A DNA stretch of 64,000 nt from positions 620,001-684,000 of the forward strand of contig NZ_JBJDSB010000001.1 in the NCBI RefSeq assembly GCF_044987625.1. Direction: 5' to 3'. Source of the stretch: Desulfobaculum sp044987625. Lineage in GTDB: Bacteria > Desulfobacterota > Desulfovibrionia > Desulfovibrionales > Desulfovibrionaceae. Below the pieces are notes generated by a model. The model was given only the letters and a program-made list of their open reading frames with translations. It was not told where the DNA came from and did no database searches. Positions 48,924-58,914 of this stretch are shown here, piece by piece. The stretch's first letter is position 1, and the number at the start of each line of letters is the position of its first letter. The position numbers and the translations under genes were made by a program.

Positions 48924-50291
48924 ATGAAACCCGTCAATCAGGAGATCTTCAGGGCCTATGACATCCGCGGCATCGTGGACACCGACTTCGATGCAGAATG
49001 GGTCGAGACCCTCGGGCGCGCCTGCGGCACCTACTTCAGGCAGCAGGGGCACACGCAGGCCGTTGTGGCCCACGATTGCAGGCACTCCTCTCCCCTGTAC
49101 CAAAAGAGCATCATCAAGGGCCTTACCGAGACGGGAATTGATGTTGTCTATCTGAACATGGTCGCCACGCCGCTGTTCTACTTCGCCTGCAAAACGCTCC
49201 ATCGCAAGGCCGGCGTCATGATTACCGCCAGCCACAATCCCCCGGAGTTCAACGGCTTTAAGGTCTGGTCCGGTGAGACCACCATCCACTCCGAGGAAAT
49301 CCAAAAAATTTACCAGATCATGCAGGCCGGTGAGTTTGAAACCGGTGCCGGCGTCGCCAGCGAGCACAACATCGTGCCCGCCTATCTCGACGAGCTGGCC
49401 GCCCAGACCACGCTGAACAATCCCGTCAAGGTCGTCCTCGACGGCGGCAACGGCGCGGCGGGCGAGGTCTGCCGCGAGCTGCTCACCCGCATCGGCGCAA
49501 CGGTCATCGACCAGTACTGCGACCCGGACGGCGACTTCCCCAACCATCACCCCGACCCCATCGTGCCCAAGTACATGGCGGACCTCATCCAGCGCGTACA
49601 GGACGAGGGCGCGGACCTTGGCATCGGTCTGGACGGCGACGGCGACCGCATCGGCGTCATCGACGAAACCGGAAACATGATCTACGGCGACCAGCTCCTC
49701 GCCATCTACGCCCGCTCGGTACTGGAAAACATCCCCGGTGCCACCATCATCGGCGAGGTCAAGTGCACCCATCTTATGTACAACGACATTGCCGAGCACG
49801 GCGGCGTGCCCATCATGGGCCAGACCGGGCACTCCCTCATCAAGGCGCGCATGCAGGAAACCGGCGCGCAACTGGCCGGCGAAATGAGCGGCCACATGTT
49901 CTTTGCCGACCGCTACTACGGCTTTGACGACGGCTGCTACGCGGCCCAGCGCATCGTGGAAATCATGAGCGAAAAGCCCGGCGTGCCCATCAGCACCTAC
50001 CTCAGCGACTGGCCAAAGACCTACAACACCCCGGAAATCCGCAAGGACTGCCCCGACGCCATCAAGTTTGACGTGGTGCGCCGCGCGCAGGACTACTTCC
50101 GGGAAAAATATGATATCATCGACGTTGACGGCGTCCGCATCACTTTCCCGGACGGATGGGCCTTGCTGCGCGCGTCCAACACGCAGCCCGTGCTCGTCCT
50201 GCGCTTTGAGGCGCAGTCGCCAGAGCGTCTGGAAGAAATCCGTAAGGTCATCGAGGTTCCGCTCGCCGAGTGGATTGCCGAAATGGCCTAA
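48924..50291 (+). CDS. Phosphomannomutase/phosphoglucomutase
   Basis: A 455-residue alpha-D-phosphohexomutase of the AlgC/ManB group that interconverts hexose 6- and 1-phosphates for lipopolysaccharide and exopolysaccharide precursors. The phosphoserine motif TASHNPP is at residues 101-107, metal binding is DGDGDR, sugar binding is GEMSGH, and the phosphate site RASNTQP is near the C-terminus. GGAGG precedes the ATG. It is divergent from hflK and stands alone. Confidence 0.95.
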   Translation: MKPVNQEIFRAYDIRGIVDTDFDAEWVETLGRACGTYFRQQGHTQAVVAHDCRHSSPLYQKSIIKGLTETGIDVVYLNMVATPLFYFACKTLHRKAGVMITASHNPPEFNGFKVWSGETTIHSEEIQKIYQIMQAGEFETGAGVASEHNIVPAYLDELAAQTTLNNPVKVVLDGGNGAAGEVCRELLTRIGATVIDQYCDPDGDFPNHHPDPIVPKYMADLIQRVQDEGADLGIGLDGDGDRIGVIDETGNMIYGDQLLAIYARSVLENIPGATIIGEVKCTHLMYNDIAEHGGVPIMGQTGHSLIKARMQETGAQLAGEMSGHMFFADRYYGFDDGCYAAQRIVEIMSEKPGVPISTYLSDWPKTYNTPEIRKDCPDAIKFDVVRRAQDYFREKYDIIDVDGVRITFPDGWALLRASNTQPVLVLRFEAQSPERLEEIRKVIEVPLAEWIAEMA

Positions 50292-50350
50292 CTCCGACCG
50301 AACCCATGCCGCCGGGGCACTCGCCCGGCGGCATGGTGGAGCCATGCACC

Positions 50351-50806
50351 ATGAAGATACTCCGTGCCAGCCATATGGAACGCTGCATCGGGTGCCATTC
50401 CTGCTCTCTCGCCTGTTCCCGTCTCGTCCACAGCAGCCTGTCCTGGTCCCGTGCGGGCATCCGCATCGGCTCGGCGGGCGGCCTCACCACCGGATTCGAA
50501 GCCCGCTACTGTCTTGCCTGCGACCCGGCACCATGCGCCATTGCCTGCCCCACCGGGGCCTTTAGCCAACGCAAGGACGGCGGCGTCAAGGTCAAGCGAG
50601 AGCTGTGCATCCGCTGCGGCGAATGCGCGGCCGCCTGCCCCGTGGACGCCATCGCCATGAGCGACGAGGACGGCCTGCCCTACGTCTGCATCCACTGTGG
50701 GCGGTGCGTCCCCTTCTGTCCGCACGACTGTTTGGAGCTTGTGGACGCGGGAACGCCGCAGCCCTCCTCCGCCACCCCAAGCCGCAGGGAGGCGTCCGAT
50801 GAGTGA
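50351..50806 (+). CDS. Multi-cluster 4Fe-4S ferredoxin partner of AOR
   Basis: A 151-residue ferredoxin-like subunit of the HycB/DmsB type. Cys groups occur as CIGCHSCSLAC, CLACDPAPCAIACP, CIRCGECAAACP and CIHCGRCVPFCP, enough for four [4Fe-4S] clusters. It overlaps the AOR start by 8 bases, so it is very likely its electron acceptor. GGAG lies about 10 bases before the ATG at 50351. Confidence 0.88.
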   Translation: MKILRASHMERCIGCHSCSLACSRLVHSSLSWSRAGIRIGSAGGLTTGFEARYCLACDPAPCAIACPTGAFSQRKDGGVKVKRELCIRCGECAAACPVDAIAMSDEDGLPYVCIHCGRCVPFCPHDCLELVDAGTPQPSSATPSRREASDE

Positions 50807-52550
50807 CCGCATGTTCCACATCCTGCACGTGAATCTGGACACCGGAAAGGGCAAGCGCTCGGACTTTGCCCCGGTCAGCGAAACCCTTGGCGGGTCCGGC
50901 CTTGCCGCCGCGCTGTTTGAGCACTTCGGCAGTCCGGACCACCCGGCGGAGCATCCCTCCCAGCCCCTAATCTTTGCCATCGGCCCACTGACGGGCATGT
51001 TCCCGCTCATGAGCAAGGTGGTGTGCGCCTTCAAATCGCCCTACAACGACGAATACGCCGAATCCCACGCGGGCGGACGCCTGGCGCTGTCCATGCGCTT
51101 TGCGGGGTACGACGCCATTGTCGTCACGGGCAAGGCAAAGGAGCTGTCCTTCCTCACCGTGGGCGGACGGAAAATCGACGTGGAAAACGTGGAGTACCTA
51201 CGTGGGCGCGACGTGTTCAGCACCGGCAAGTACCTGCGCAAACGCCGCCCCACCCACGGGCACGGCAGCATCATCCGCATCGGTCCCGCCGGGGAAAACG
51301 GCGTGGCCTACGCCTGCATCAATGTGGACTCCTTCCGCCACTTTGGCCGCCTTGGCTCCGGGGCGGTGATGGGCTTTAAAAACCTCAAAGGTCTCGCCGT
51401 CATCGGTGACCGCGAACTCGATTTGCCCGGCGGCAAGGACTACAAGGACCTGTTTAAGGACATCTACACGGAAGTCACAGACTCCGGGATGATGAGCAAG
51501 TACCACAACCTCGGCACTGCCGAGAACCTGCTCGCCCTGAACGAACTGAAGGCCCTGCCGTGGGACAACCTACGCAAGACCACCCGCCCGGAAATCGACG
51601 GCATCTCCGGCGAGCGCTTTGCCGAACAGCTTCTGCTGCGGCAAACGGCATGCGCCGGGTGCCCGGTGGGCTGCATCCACATCGGCCTGCTGCGCGAAAA
51701 ATTCGCCGACGAAAACGAATACCTCTACCGGCAGGTCTCCTACGACTACGAGCCTATTTTTGCCTGCGGGTCCATGCTTGGGCTGACCTCGGCGTCCGAC
51801 GTGCTGGCCATTTTGGACGAGTGCGAGCGCCAAGGGCTCGACGTGATGAGTGCGGGCGTGGCGCTGGCGTGGGCCGCCGAAGCGCTGGACAAGGGTCTCA
51901 TTAGTCAGGAGGACACCATCGTCCCCCTCGTCAGCGGCACAAAAAGCGGCTTCATCGACGCCGTGCCCCTGCTGGGCAGCCGCGCCAATGAATTCTACGC
52001 CCGCCTTGGGCAGGGCGCACTGGCCGCGGCCAAGCACTACGGCGGCGAGGAGTTCGCCTGCGTCCTCGGGCAGGAGATGGCGGGCTACGCCACGGGCGAA
52101 GTATATTTTGTTTCGCAGGCGCTGGGCTTTCGGCATTCGCACCTCGACAGCGGCGCGTACTCCTATGACCAAAAAGCCAAACCCGGCGAGCAGGACGCCG
52201 ACGACGCCGTAGCGTTCATGATAGAGGACGAGCGCAAGCGCGTGATGCTCACGGGTATGGTGTCCTGCCTGTTTGCGCGCAAGGTCTACAGCACAGAGCG
52301 CCTGCAGCAGGCGCTGACCTCCGTGGGCCTTGCCGACGCGGCTGACCGCCTGGACGACCTCGCGCGCGAGATGCAAATCCTGCGCTGGCGGCACAAGCTG
52401 GCCTGCGGCTTCGACCCGCGCGCCGTGAAAATCCCCCGCCGCTTCCTTGAGGTTGTCACCTGGAAGGGCGGCATGGACGAAGCCTACCTCAATGAAATCA
52501 AGGAGAAATACGCCGCGGCGATACTGGACCTCGCCAACTCCGCAGAGTAA
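50799..52550 (+). CDS. aor: Aldehyde:ferredoxin oxidoreductase (tungsten type)
   Basis: A 583-residue AOR-family enzyme that oxidises aldehydes to acids with ferredoxin, using a tungsto- or molybdo-bispterin and one [4Fe-4S] cluster. The N-terminal domain has GGSGLAAALFEHF. Cluster ligands are in CAGCPVGC around residue 284-292, with a further Cys (KLACGF) near the C-terminus. The motif FRHFGRLGSGAVMGFKNLKG binds the pterin. GGAGG precedes the ATG. The next gene starts 47 bases on, but belongs to another system. Confidence 0.92.
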   Translation: MSDRMFHILHVNLDTGKGKRSDFAPVSETLGGSGLAAALFEHFGSPDHPAEHPSQPLIFAIGPLTGMFPLMSKVVCAFKSPYNDEYAESHAGGRLALSMRFAGYDAIVVTGKAKELSFLTVGGRKIDVENVEYLRGRDVFSTGKYLRKRRPTHGHGSIIRIGPAGENGVAYACINVDSFRHFGRLGSGAVMGFKNLKGLAVIGDRELDLPGGKDYKDLFKDIYTEVTDSGMMSKYHNLGTAENLLALNELKALPWDNLRKTTRPEIDGISGERFAEQLLLRQTACAGCPVGCIHIGLLREKFADENEYLYRQVSYDYEPIFACGSMLGLTSASDVLAILDECERQGLDVMSAGVALAWAAEALDKGLISQEDTIVPLVSGTKSGFIDAVPLLGSRANEFYARLGQGALAAAKHYGGEEFACVLGQEMAGYATGEVYFVSQALGFRHSHLDSGAYSYDQKAKPGEQDADDAVAFMIEDERKRVMLTGMVSCLFARKVYSTERLQQALTSVGLADAADRLDDLAREMQILRWRHKLACGFDPRAVKIPRRFLEVVTWKGGMDEAYLNEIKEKYAAAILDLANSAE

Positions 52551-52597
52551 CCTGCACTTTCGACTTCCCATGGACCCTCGACGCCACAAGGATTCAC

Positions 52598-53833
52598 GTG
52601 CGTAGAAGACTACTGCTTATCACTCTGGCGCTGGCGCTTTTGGCTGGTGGAGCCTTTCTTTGGTTCTCCGGCAACAGCGGCGGCGCCATTACCGTGCTGA
52701 AGACCGACACCGTCCGCAAAGGACAAGTGCGCAAACAGCTGGACGCCACCGGCATCGTCAAGGCGCAGGTGGGTGCCATCGTCAAAATCGGCGCGCAGGC
52801 CACCGGGCGCATCACCAGCATGCGCGTCAAAGTAGGCGACGCCGTCACCAAGGGCGACCTGATCGCCATCATCGACGACCGCGAACTCCACGCGACGCAG
52901 ACCGAAGCCACCGCGCGCCTTGAGCGCACCAAGGCCGAGCTGGACCGCGTGCGCACGGTCTACCCCCTGCAAATCACCGAGGCCGAGGCCGACTACGCCG
53001 CCGCCGAAGCGGAAGCCGACTACGCCATCCAGAATCTGGCGCGGCAGGAGCGCCTGTACGCCAAAAATCTCATCGCCCGCGACACGCTGGACAGCGCCGT
53101 CCAAAGCGCGGACGTGAAGGGCAACCAGTTGCGTGCCCGCAAGGCCGCCCTCGCCCGCCTGCGCAAGGAATTCATCAAGGAGCGGCGCAAAGCCGAAAAG
53201 GCCGTACTGGAAGCCCGCGCCAATCTGGACTCCATCCGTACGCGCCTGTCCTACACCCGCATCAAAAGCCCCATCACCGGCGTGGTGAGCAAAGTCACCG
53301 CGCAGGAAGGCGAAACCGTGGTCTCGGGCCTGCAGGTGACGAACCTCATCACCGTGCTGGACCCAACGCGCCTTGAAATGTGGATTTACGTGGATGAAAC
53401 GGACATCGGGCAGGTGAAGCAGGGCATGCCGGTTGAGTTCCTTGTGGACGCCTACCCGGACACGGTCTTCAACGGCAGCATCGACCAAATCTACCCGGAG
53501 CCGGAGGTCCGCGACAATATCGTGTACTATCAGGCCCTCGTCACCCTTGGCAGCGATACGGCCCTGAGTCTGCGCCCGGAGATGACCACCCAGTGTCGCA
53601 TCATCGTCCAAACCAAGGACGACGTGCTCTCCCTACCCAACAGCGCCATCAAATGGGTGAGCGGTGAGCAGGCCGTGTACGTGGTGGACAAGGGCGAAAC
53701 GCGGCGCACCTCGCCGACCTTCGGCCTCGCCGGAAGCCAGCGGACGGAAGTCCTGGAGGGCCTCAGCGACGGCGACACCGTCGCCACCCAGCTCGTGCTG
53801 CCCGGTGCCAAAAAGAAAAAGGCGTCCAAGTAG
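52598..53833 (+). CDS. MacA-like periplasmic adaptor protein
   Basis: A 411-residue membrane fusion protein. N-terminal helix (LLLITLALALLAGGAFLWF), barrel-sandwich halves (KGQVRKQLDATGIVKAQVGA and SPITGVVSKVTAQEG), long helical hairpin (about residues 105-205) and a beta barrel (VDAYPDTVFNGSI). A GTG start has AAGGA upstream. The ATPase gene follows directly at the stop. With the two next genes it forms an efflux or export system; the outer-membrane partner is not in the window. Confidence 0.92.
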   Translation: MRRRLLLITLALALLAGGAFLWFSGNSGGAITVLKTDTVRKGQVRKQLDATGIVKAQVGAIVKIGAQATGRITSMRVKVGDAVTKGDLIAIIDDRELHATQTEATARLERTKAELDRVRTVYPLQITEAEADYAAAEAEADYAIQNLARQERLYAKNLIARDTLDSAVQSADVKGNQLRARKAALARLRKEFIKERRKAEKAVLEARANLDSIRTRLSYTRIKSPITGVVSKVTAQEGETVVSGLQVTNLITVLDPTRLEMWIYVDETDIGQVKQGMPVEFLVDAYPDTVFNGSIDQIYPEPEVRDNIVYYQALVTLGSDTALSLRPEMTTQCRIIVQTKDDVLSLPNSAIKWVSGEQAVYVVDKGETRRTSPTFGLAGSQRTEVLEGLSDGDTVATQLVLPGAKKKKASK

Positions 53834-54517
53834 ATGACAGACGCCCCGCTTATCCAGCTTGACGACATCCGGCGCGACTACACGCAAGGGGATATGGTCA
53901 CAAGCGTCCTCAAGGGCGTGTCCATGACCATCGCCCACGGCGATTTTGTGGCGCTGCAGGGCACGTCCGGCTCCGGCAAGTCCACCCTGCTGCACATCCT
54001 CGGCCTGCTGGACCGCCCCTCCTCCGGGCGCTACCTGCTCGACGGCGCCAACGTGGCGAACATGGACGACGATGAAGCCAGCAGCCTGCGCGGCACGCGC
54101 TTTGGCTTCGTCTTTCAGAGCTTTTACCTCATCCCCTACGCCTCGGCCCTTGAAAACGTCATCCTGCCCGGCCTGTATGGCGACACCTCGCGCCGCGAAC
54201 TCACGGCGCGGGCGCATGAGCTTCTGGGCCTTGTGGGGCTTGAGGACCGCGCCTCGTTCCGCCCGTCCCAGCTTTCCGGCGGCCAGCAGCAGCGTGTGGC
54301 CCTGGCCCGCGCCCTCATCAACGGCCCGGCGGTCATCTTTGCCGACGAGCCGACAGGCCAGCTGGACTCCGCCACCAGCACGGAGATCATGGACCTGCTC
54401 TCCCGCATCAACCAGCAGGGGACCACAGTCGTCATGGTGACCCACGACGAGGACACAGCACGCCATGCCTCAACACGCATCCTCCTTGCGGACGGCCAGA
54501 TTGCGTCCAACCTGTAG
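53834..54517 (+). CDS. MacB/LolD-type ABC transporter ATPase
   Basis: A 227-residue ATPase. Walker A GTSGSGKST (near residue 42), signature LSGGQQQR, Walker B VIFADEPTGQLD and the H-loop MVTHD are all intact. The LolD/MacB subfamily is shown by GQLDSATSTEIMDLL. The ATG follows the adaptor stop directly. It drives the mechanotransmission-type permease that follows. Confidence 0.95.
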   Translation: MTDAPLIQLDDIRRDYTQGDMVTSVLKGVSMTIAHGDFVALQGTSGSGKSTLLHILGLLDRPSSGRYLLDGANVANMDDDEASSLRGTRFGFVFQSFYLIPYASALENVILPGLYGDTSRRELTARAHELLGLVGLEDRASFRPSQLSGGQQQRVALARALINGPAVIFADEPTGQLDSATSTEIMDLLSRINQQGTTVVMVTHDEDTARHASTRILLADGQIASNL

Positions 54518-55748
54518 GGCCTGCCGCCAGTTGTACCGCGCCCTCGGCTTTGCCGCCGAAGCCGTGTGGGCCTACAAACTGCGCAGTGCTTTTGTGGTCT
54601 CCGCCATCGCCCTTGGCATTGCGGCGCTGACCATCATCGTCACGGCCATTGACGGCGCGGAGCGGCGCACCATGGAAATCATGGAAATGTTCGGCCCGGA
54701 CGCCGCCTTCATCCTTGGCGGCGACATCCGCAGCCGCGCCGTGGGCAAGCGCACCCTCACCCTGTCGTGGACGGACGTGCGCCGCCTGCGCGAGTCCCTG
54801 CCCGGCGCGTATTTGGTGGTGCCCATGCGCGGCAAGGGCAACATCACGGCCAAGTCGGGCAACAAGAATATGCAAGTGCCCGTGGTCGTCGGCGCCACTG
54901 AGGGCTACTCCGAGGTCTGGAACTGGCCGCTGGCCGCCGGGCGCGACTTCACCAAGGAGGACGTGACGCGCGGGGCCAAGGTCGGCCTCATCGGCGAGGC
55001 CGTCTCGCAGGAGTTGTTCGGCGACGAATCGCCCATCGGCAAGGTGGTGTTTCTGGACGACCTGCCCGTGCAAATCATCGGGCGGCTGTCGTACCGGGGC
55101 TTCACAGGCGGGCGCGGCAATATTGACGAGCGCATGGTCCTGCCCCTGACCACCCTGACCCAGCGCTTCAATATGGACCGCAAATACTTCCGCGCCATCC
55201 GCGTCAAGTTCCACGACCCGGAGCACATGAGCGCCCACGTGGAGAACCTGCGCTCCTTTTTGCGGCACCTGCACGGCCTGCGCGCCGATGAACCGGACGA
55301 CTTCACCATCCTCACCGCCGATGAAATTCTCAAATTCATCAGCATCCTCAAGGGCGGGCTGGTGGCGTTTTTGGGCGTTACCGCCGCCGTGGCCATGCTG
55401 GTGGGCGGCTTTGTCCTTGCCAACCTCTTTTATATCAGCGTCAGCGAACGCATTACGGAAATTGGCCTGCGCAAGGCCCTTGGGGCGTCCTCGTGGGTGC
55501 TGACGGCGCAATTCCTCATGGAGGCGCTGCTGCTCACCTGCGCCGGGGCGCTCATCGGCATGGCTCTTGGCATGGGCCTTGGGCAAACGCTGTCCCGTCT
55601 TGGCATTTTGGAGATTCAGTTCTCGGCCAAAGTCTTTGTGCTGGCGCTCCTCTCCGCGTCGGCCATTGGCGTCGTGTTCGGCATCCGTCCGGCGCGGCGC
55701 GCCGCCCTCATGGACCCGGTTGCCGCCCTGCGAGGTGAGGAAAACTAG
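54465..55748 (+). CDS. MacB-type ABC permease
   Basis: A 427-residue permease. First helix SAFVVSAIALGIAALTIIV, a periplasmic MacB_PCD domain of about 210 residues (SWTDVRRLRESLPGAYLVVP, EAVSQELFGDESPIGK), then the FtsX block of three helices, including ISVSERITEIGLRKALGAS. The C-terminal signature is RPARRAALMDPVAALR. The ATG overlaps the ATPase gene by 53 bases; a TTG at 54531, close to the first helix, is another possible start. Confidence 0.9.
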   Translation: MPQHASSLRTARLRPTCRACRQLYRALGFAAEAVWAYKLRSAFVVSAIALGIAALTIIVTAIDGAERRTMEIMEMFGPDAAFILGGDIRSRAVGKRTLTLSWTDVRRLRESLPGAYLVVPMRGKGNITAKSGNKNMQVPVVVGATEGYSEVWNWPLAAGRDFTKEDVTRGAKVGLIGEAVSQELFGDESPIGKVVFLDDLPVQIIGRLSYRGFTGGRGNIDERMVLPLTTLTQRFNMDRKYFRAIRVKFHDPEHMSAHVENLRSFLRHLHGLRADEPDDFTILTADEILKFISILKGGLVAFLGVTAAVAMLVGGFVLANLFYISVSERITEIGLRKALGASSWVLTAQFLMEALLLTCAGALIGMALGMGLGQTLSRLGILEIQFSAKVFVLALLSASAIGVVFGIRPARRAALMDPVAALRGEEN

Positions 55749-55860
55749 ACCGCCCTACCGCCTTGACGGCGCACACCCCCTGCGCATACCGTGCGGCATC
55801 GTCCACCACGCCCTTATGGCGCCGCCTTCCAGCGGGCCGGGCAGCTTCAAGGAGACCCCC

Positions 55861-56370
55861 ATGCGACTCAACATCCTGCCGCCCAAATCGGAATCGGGCG
55901 GCATCCGCTTTCTGCGCATCATGCTCCTCATCTGCGTCTTTCTCGGCGTGGGCTGGCTGTACATGCAGCACTTTGACAGAACCATAGAGGACATCAAATC
56001 CCGCAGTACCCTGCAGGACGCCACGGGCCTTATGAGCAAGGCGCAAAAGAAGCACCTCTACGAGCTCTCCAGCATGTTCGAAGAGGAATTCGGCGTGGAG
56101 CTGCGCCTGTCCATTCAGGACGGGCCCGTGGAAATCCCGGCGCTGGACTCCAAGACCATATTCTTCGGCCTTGATACCGCCAACGAAAAGCTCATCGTCT
56201 TCTTCCCGCCGCTGGTGGAGCGCGCCCTTGGGCCGGAATTCATCACGCAGTTGCAAACAACGCACATGGCGCCGTACTTTGCCAGCGACAGCTGGCCCAC
56301 AGGCCTTATCAAGGCCCTCGCCCTGACGTGGCAGCGGCTCATGGACCTGAACCACACGACGACCCCATAA
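55861..56370 (+). CDS. TPM-domain-like membrane-anchored protein
   Basis: A 169-residue protein. An N-terminal anchor (FLRIMLLICVFLGVGWLYM) is followed by LMSKAQKKHLYELSSMFEEEFGVELRLSI, the layout of TPM (YgcG-like) domains, and FFPPLVERALGPEFI. It would face the periplasm. GGAG precedes the ATG at 55861. The role is unknown. It lies 112 bases after the ABC permease and 9 bases before rnhA. Confidence 0.7.
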   Translation: MRLNILPPKSESGGIRFLRIMLLICVFLGVGWLYMQHFDRTIEDIKSRSTLQDATGLMSKAQKKHLYELSSMFEEEFGVELRLSIQDGPVEIPALDSKTIFFGLDTANEKLIVFFPPLVERALGPEFITQLQTTHMAPYFASDSWPTGLIKALALTWQRLMDLNHTTTP

Positions 56371-56379
56371 GGATACAGC

Positions 56380-56862
56380 ATGACCGACACACCAGACGGG
56401 CAGACCGTCATCATCCATACCGACGGCTCCGCCCTCGGCAACCCCGGTCCCGGCGGCTGGGGCGCGGTGCTTCGCTTTGGCGACACCAAAAAGGAACTCT
56501 CCGGCGGCTTCCGGGAAACCACCAACAACCGCATGGAGCTTACCGCCGTTATCGAAGCGCTCTCCGCCCTCACGCGCCCCTGCGACGTGGAACTGCACTC
56601 CGATTCCAAATACTTTCTGGACGCCATCCGGCAAAACTGGATTGGCAACTGGCAAAAGCGCGGCTGGAAAACCGCCGCCAAAAAGCCCGTAAAAAATCAG
56701 GACCTGTGGCAGCGCATCCTGCCGCTTATCGCCAAGCACAACATTTCCTACAACTGGGTCAAGGGCCACAGCGGCAACCCGGACAACGAACGCTGTGACG
56801 AGCTTGCCAAAGCCGCCGCCCAGCAGTCCGGCCTGCCCGTTGACGAGGGCTACCCCGGCTAA
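56380..56862 (+). CDS. rnhA: Ribonuclease HI
   Basis: A 160-residue RNase HI that degrades RNA in RNA-DNA hybrids. Catalytic residues are Asp15 (TDGS), Glu53 (MELTA), Asp75 (SDS) and Asp140 (NERCD); the active-site His is in VKGHSGNPDNE. A basic handle (GNWQKRGWKTAAKKPVK) is present. AAGGA lies before the ATG. Confidence 0.97.
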   Translation: MTDTPDGQTVIIHTDGSALGNPGPGGWGAVLRFGDTKKELSGGFRETTNNRMELTAVIEALSALTRPCDVELHSDSKYFLDAIRQNWIGNWQKRGWKTAAKKPVKNQDLWQRILPLIAKHNISYNWVKGHSGNPDNERCDELAKAAAQQSGLPVDEGYPG

Positions 56863-56880
56863 CCTCCCCCCGCCCCGGCG

Positions 56881-56920
56881 AAAAAAAACGGCCCGGAAGG
56901 ACATCTCCTTCCGGGCCGTT
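56881..56920 (-). terminator. Terminator after the chemoreceptor gene
   Basis: AACGGCCCGGAAGGA pairs with TCCTTCCGGGCCGTT, a 15-bp perfect stem around CATC; the minus strand then runs TTTTTT. It may also serve rnhA from the other side. Confidence 0.93.
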
Positions 56921-56943
56921 CGTTATAGTTCCGGTACGATGTA

Positions 56944-58914
56944 TCAGCTGGCGGCGCGCAGTTGCTGAATAAGGCGCTGCAACTGCTCGGCGCGTCCGGC
57001 AATGCCGCGGATGGCTTCGGCGGACTCCACAGCGCCCTTGGCCGTCTCGTCCGTCACCACGCTGATTTCCTCCACGGAGCCGTTAATCTGCTCGGAGGCG
57101 GAGGACTGCTCCTCGGCTGCGGTGGCGATGTTCTGCGCCATCTGGGCCGTGCCTTCCACGCTCTCCACAATGCCTTCCAGCATCTCTCCGGCTTCGCGGG
57201 CATGCTGGACTGTGGCCTGCAGGGCATCCTCGGCCACGCGGCGCTTGGCCACCGTGCTTTGCACGGATTCCTGCACGCCGGAGATAGCCCGGCCCACTTC
57301 CTGCGTGGCGGCCATGGTCTTCTCCGCCAGTTTGCGGACCTCGTCGGCCACAACAGCAAAACCGCGCCCGGCGTCGCCCGCGCGGGCGGCCTCAATGGCG
57401 GCGTTCAGGGCAAGCAGGTTCGTCTGGTCCGCAATGTCCGCGATAACGTTCATCACCTCGCCAATGGAGCTGGCCTTTTCGCTCAGGTCGTCCATGACAG
57501 CGGAAAGTTCCTCGGTGCTGGACTGCACCTTTGCCACGTCCTTGACCGTATTCTCCACGCGCTGGCGGCCCTCCATGGCATCCTCGCGGCTCTTGTGCGC
57601 CATCTCCGCCGCGGAGGCGGAATTGCGCGCCACCTCAAGGATGGACGCCGTCATCTGCTCCATGGCCGTGGCGGTCTGCCCCACGCGCTGCTGCTGCAGC
57701 GCCGCGCCCTCGGTGGTTTGCTCCACTTCGGCGGCCAGCTGGGCAGACGCGGCGGACAACGCCTCGGTAATCTCCACAGACTGCTTGGCAACATCGGTAA
57801 TGGTGCCGAGGAGTTCTCGCACCTGCGCTTCGCGCTCGTGGGCTTCGTCCATGGCCTTCTGCGCCTTGACCGCCTGCTGGGCGGCCTCCCCGCTCTTGGC
57901 GTGGGCGTCGTCCATGGCCTTGCGGATGCTGGCAACCATCAGTTCCACATCCGCCCGCAGCGCCTCAAACTCGCCGGTAAAGCCCACCTTGGACACCGCC
58001 TCGTAATCGCCCTGCGCCACTTTGTCGGAGCAGTCCTGCAACGCCGCAAGGGGGCGTAGAATGGAACGCCCAACAAGGTAGATGCACACAATGAGCGCCA
58101 GCGCCGTAGCCAGCGCCGCCACAACAGACACAATGACGTTTGTCTTGAATGCGGAATCCTGCCGCGCGGCGGCGTCCTGCGCAATGCTCAGCACCAGCGG
58201 CTCCACACTGCGGGCGGCGTTGATGAAGGCGGCCCGCTGGTCGTTCAGAGCGTGGCGCGTCTTCACCAACTGGGCAAAACTGTTCACATAGGCGTCAAGG
58301 TCGCTGGTCAGCTGCGAGCGCAGGGCGGCATCAATGTCCGCAGAGGCATCAAGAGCCGTGCGCATCTGGCGGACGGCCCCGGCAAATTTCTGCTCCGCCT
58401 TTTCACTGCCGCGGATGATGAAGTCCTTTTCGTACCGGCGCAGCATCAGCTGGCGGTACTGCAGCTCCGGTACGTCCACACGCGCAAAGGTGTTTTCCAT
58501 GTCGTGCACGCTGCGGCGCATCTCGCCGCGCAGGCCTTGATCCTCACTGAATCCAAGGCGCTCTTCGTACATGACCGCCGTTTTGAAGCTGCCCTCATAG
58601 CTTTCAAGGTAGCTCAGCGCCTTTCCGGCGCGCGCCGCAAAGTCCGGGTCGTTGTGCTGCAGATGGCGCAGCCGCGCGCGCACATCGCCTAGGGCGTCTA
58701 TGGCTTTGTCCGCCCATTGGCGCTCCATGCGCAAGATAAAATTCTTTTCATGCCGCCGCGCCTGAAGCATGGCCGCCCCGGCGCTGCTCGCTTCCTTCTC
58801 CAGCAGCATTGTCTGCCGCACACTCCAGCCGCCATACACACTAATGGCGAACACCGCGACCAGCCCGACAAGGGCTATGGCCCCGATGCTGGTCAATTTC
58901 ATCCGTACAGACAT
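56944..58914 (-). CDS. Methyl-accepting chemotaxis protein with HBM-type sensor
   Basis: A 656-residue transducer. First helix (IGAIALVGLVAVFAISVYGGW), a periplasmic domain of about 225 residues with the paired motifs RRHEKNFILR and RRYEKDFIIRG that mark helical bimodular (HBM) sensors, a second helix (VIVSVVAALATALALIVCIYLVG), HAMP, and a signalling tip with ADQTNLLALNAAIEAARAGDAGRGFAVVADEVRKLAE in parts. HBM sensors bind organic acids. The C-terminus has no CheR pentapeptide. It is a single gene with its own terminator. Confidence 0.95.
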   Translation of the reverse strand: MSVRMKLTSIGAIALVGLVAVFAISVYGGWSVRQTMLLEKEASSAGAAMLQARRHEKNFILRMERQWADKAIDALGDVRARLRHLQHNDPDFAARAGKALSYLESYEGSFKTAVMYEERLGFSEDQGLRGEMRRSVHDMENTFARVDVPELQYRQLMLRRYEKDFIIRGSEKAEQKFAGAVRQMRTALDASADIDAALRSQLTSDLDAYVNSFAQLVKTRHALNDQRAAFINAARSVEPLVLSIAQDAAARQDSAFKTNVIVSVVAALATALALIVCIYLVGRSILRPLAALQDCSDKVAQGDYEAVSKVGFTGEFEALRADVELMVASIRKAMDDAHAKSGEAAQQAVKAQKAMDEAHEREAQVRELLGTITDVAKQSVEITEALSAASAQLAAEVEQTTEGAALQQQRVGQTATAMEQMTASILEVARNSASAAEMAHKSREDAMEGRQRVENTVKDVAKVQSSTEELSAVMDDLSEKASSIGEVMNVIADIADQTNLLALNAAIEAARAGDAGRGFAVVADEVRKLAEKTMAATQEVGRAISGVQESVQSTVAKRRVAEDALQATVQHAREAGEMLEGIVESVEGTAQMAQNIATAAEEQSSASEQINGSVEEISVVTDETAKGAVESAEAIRGIAGRAEQLQRLIQQLRAAS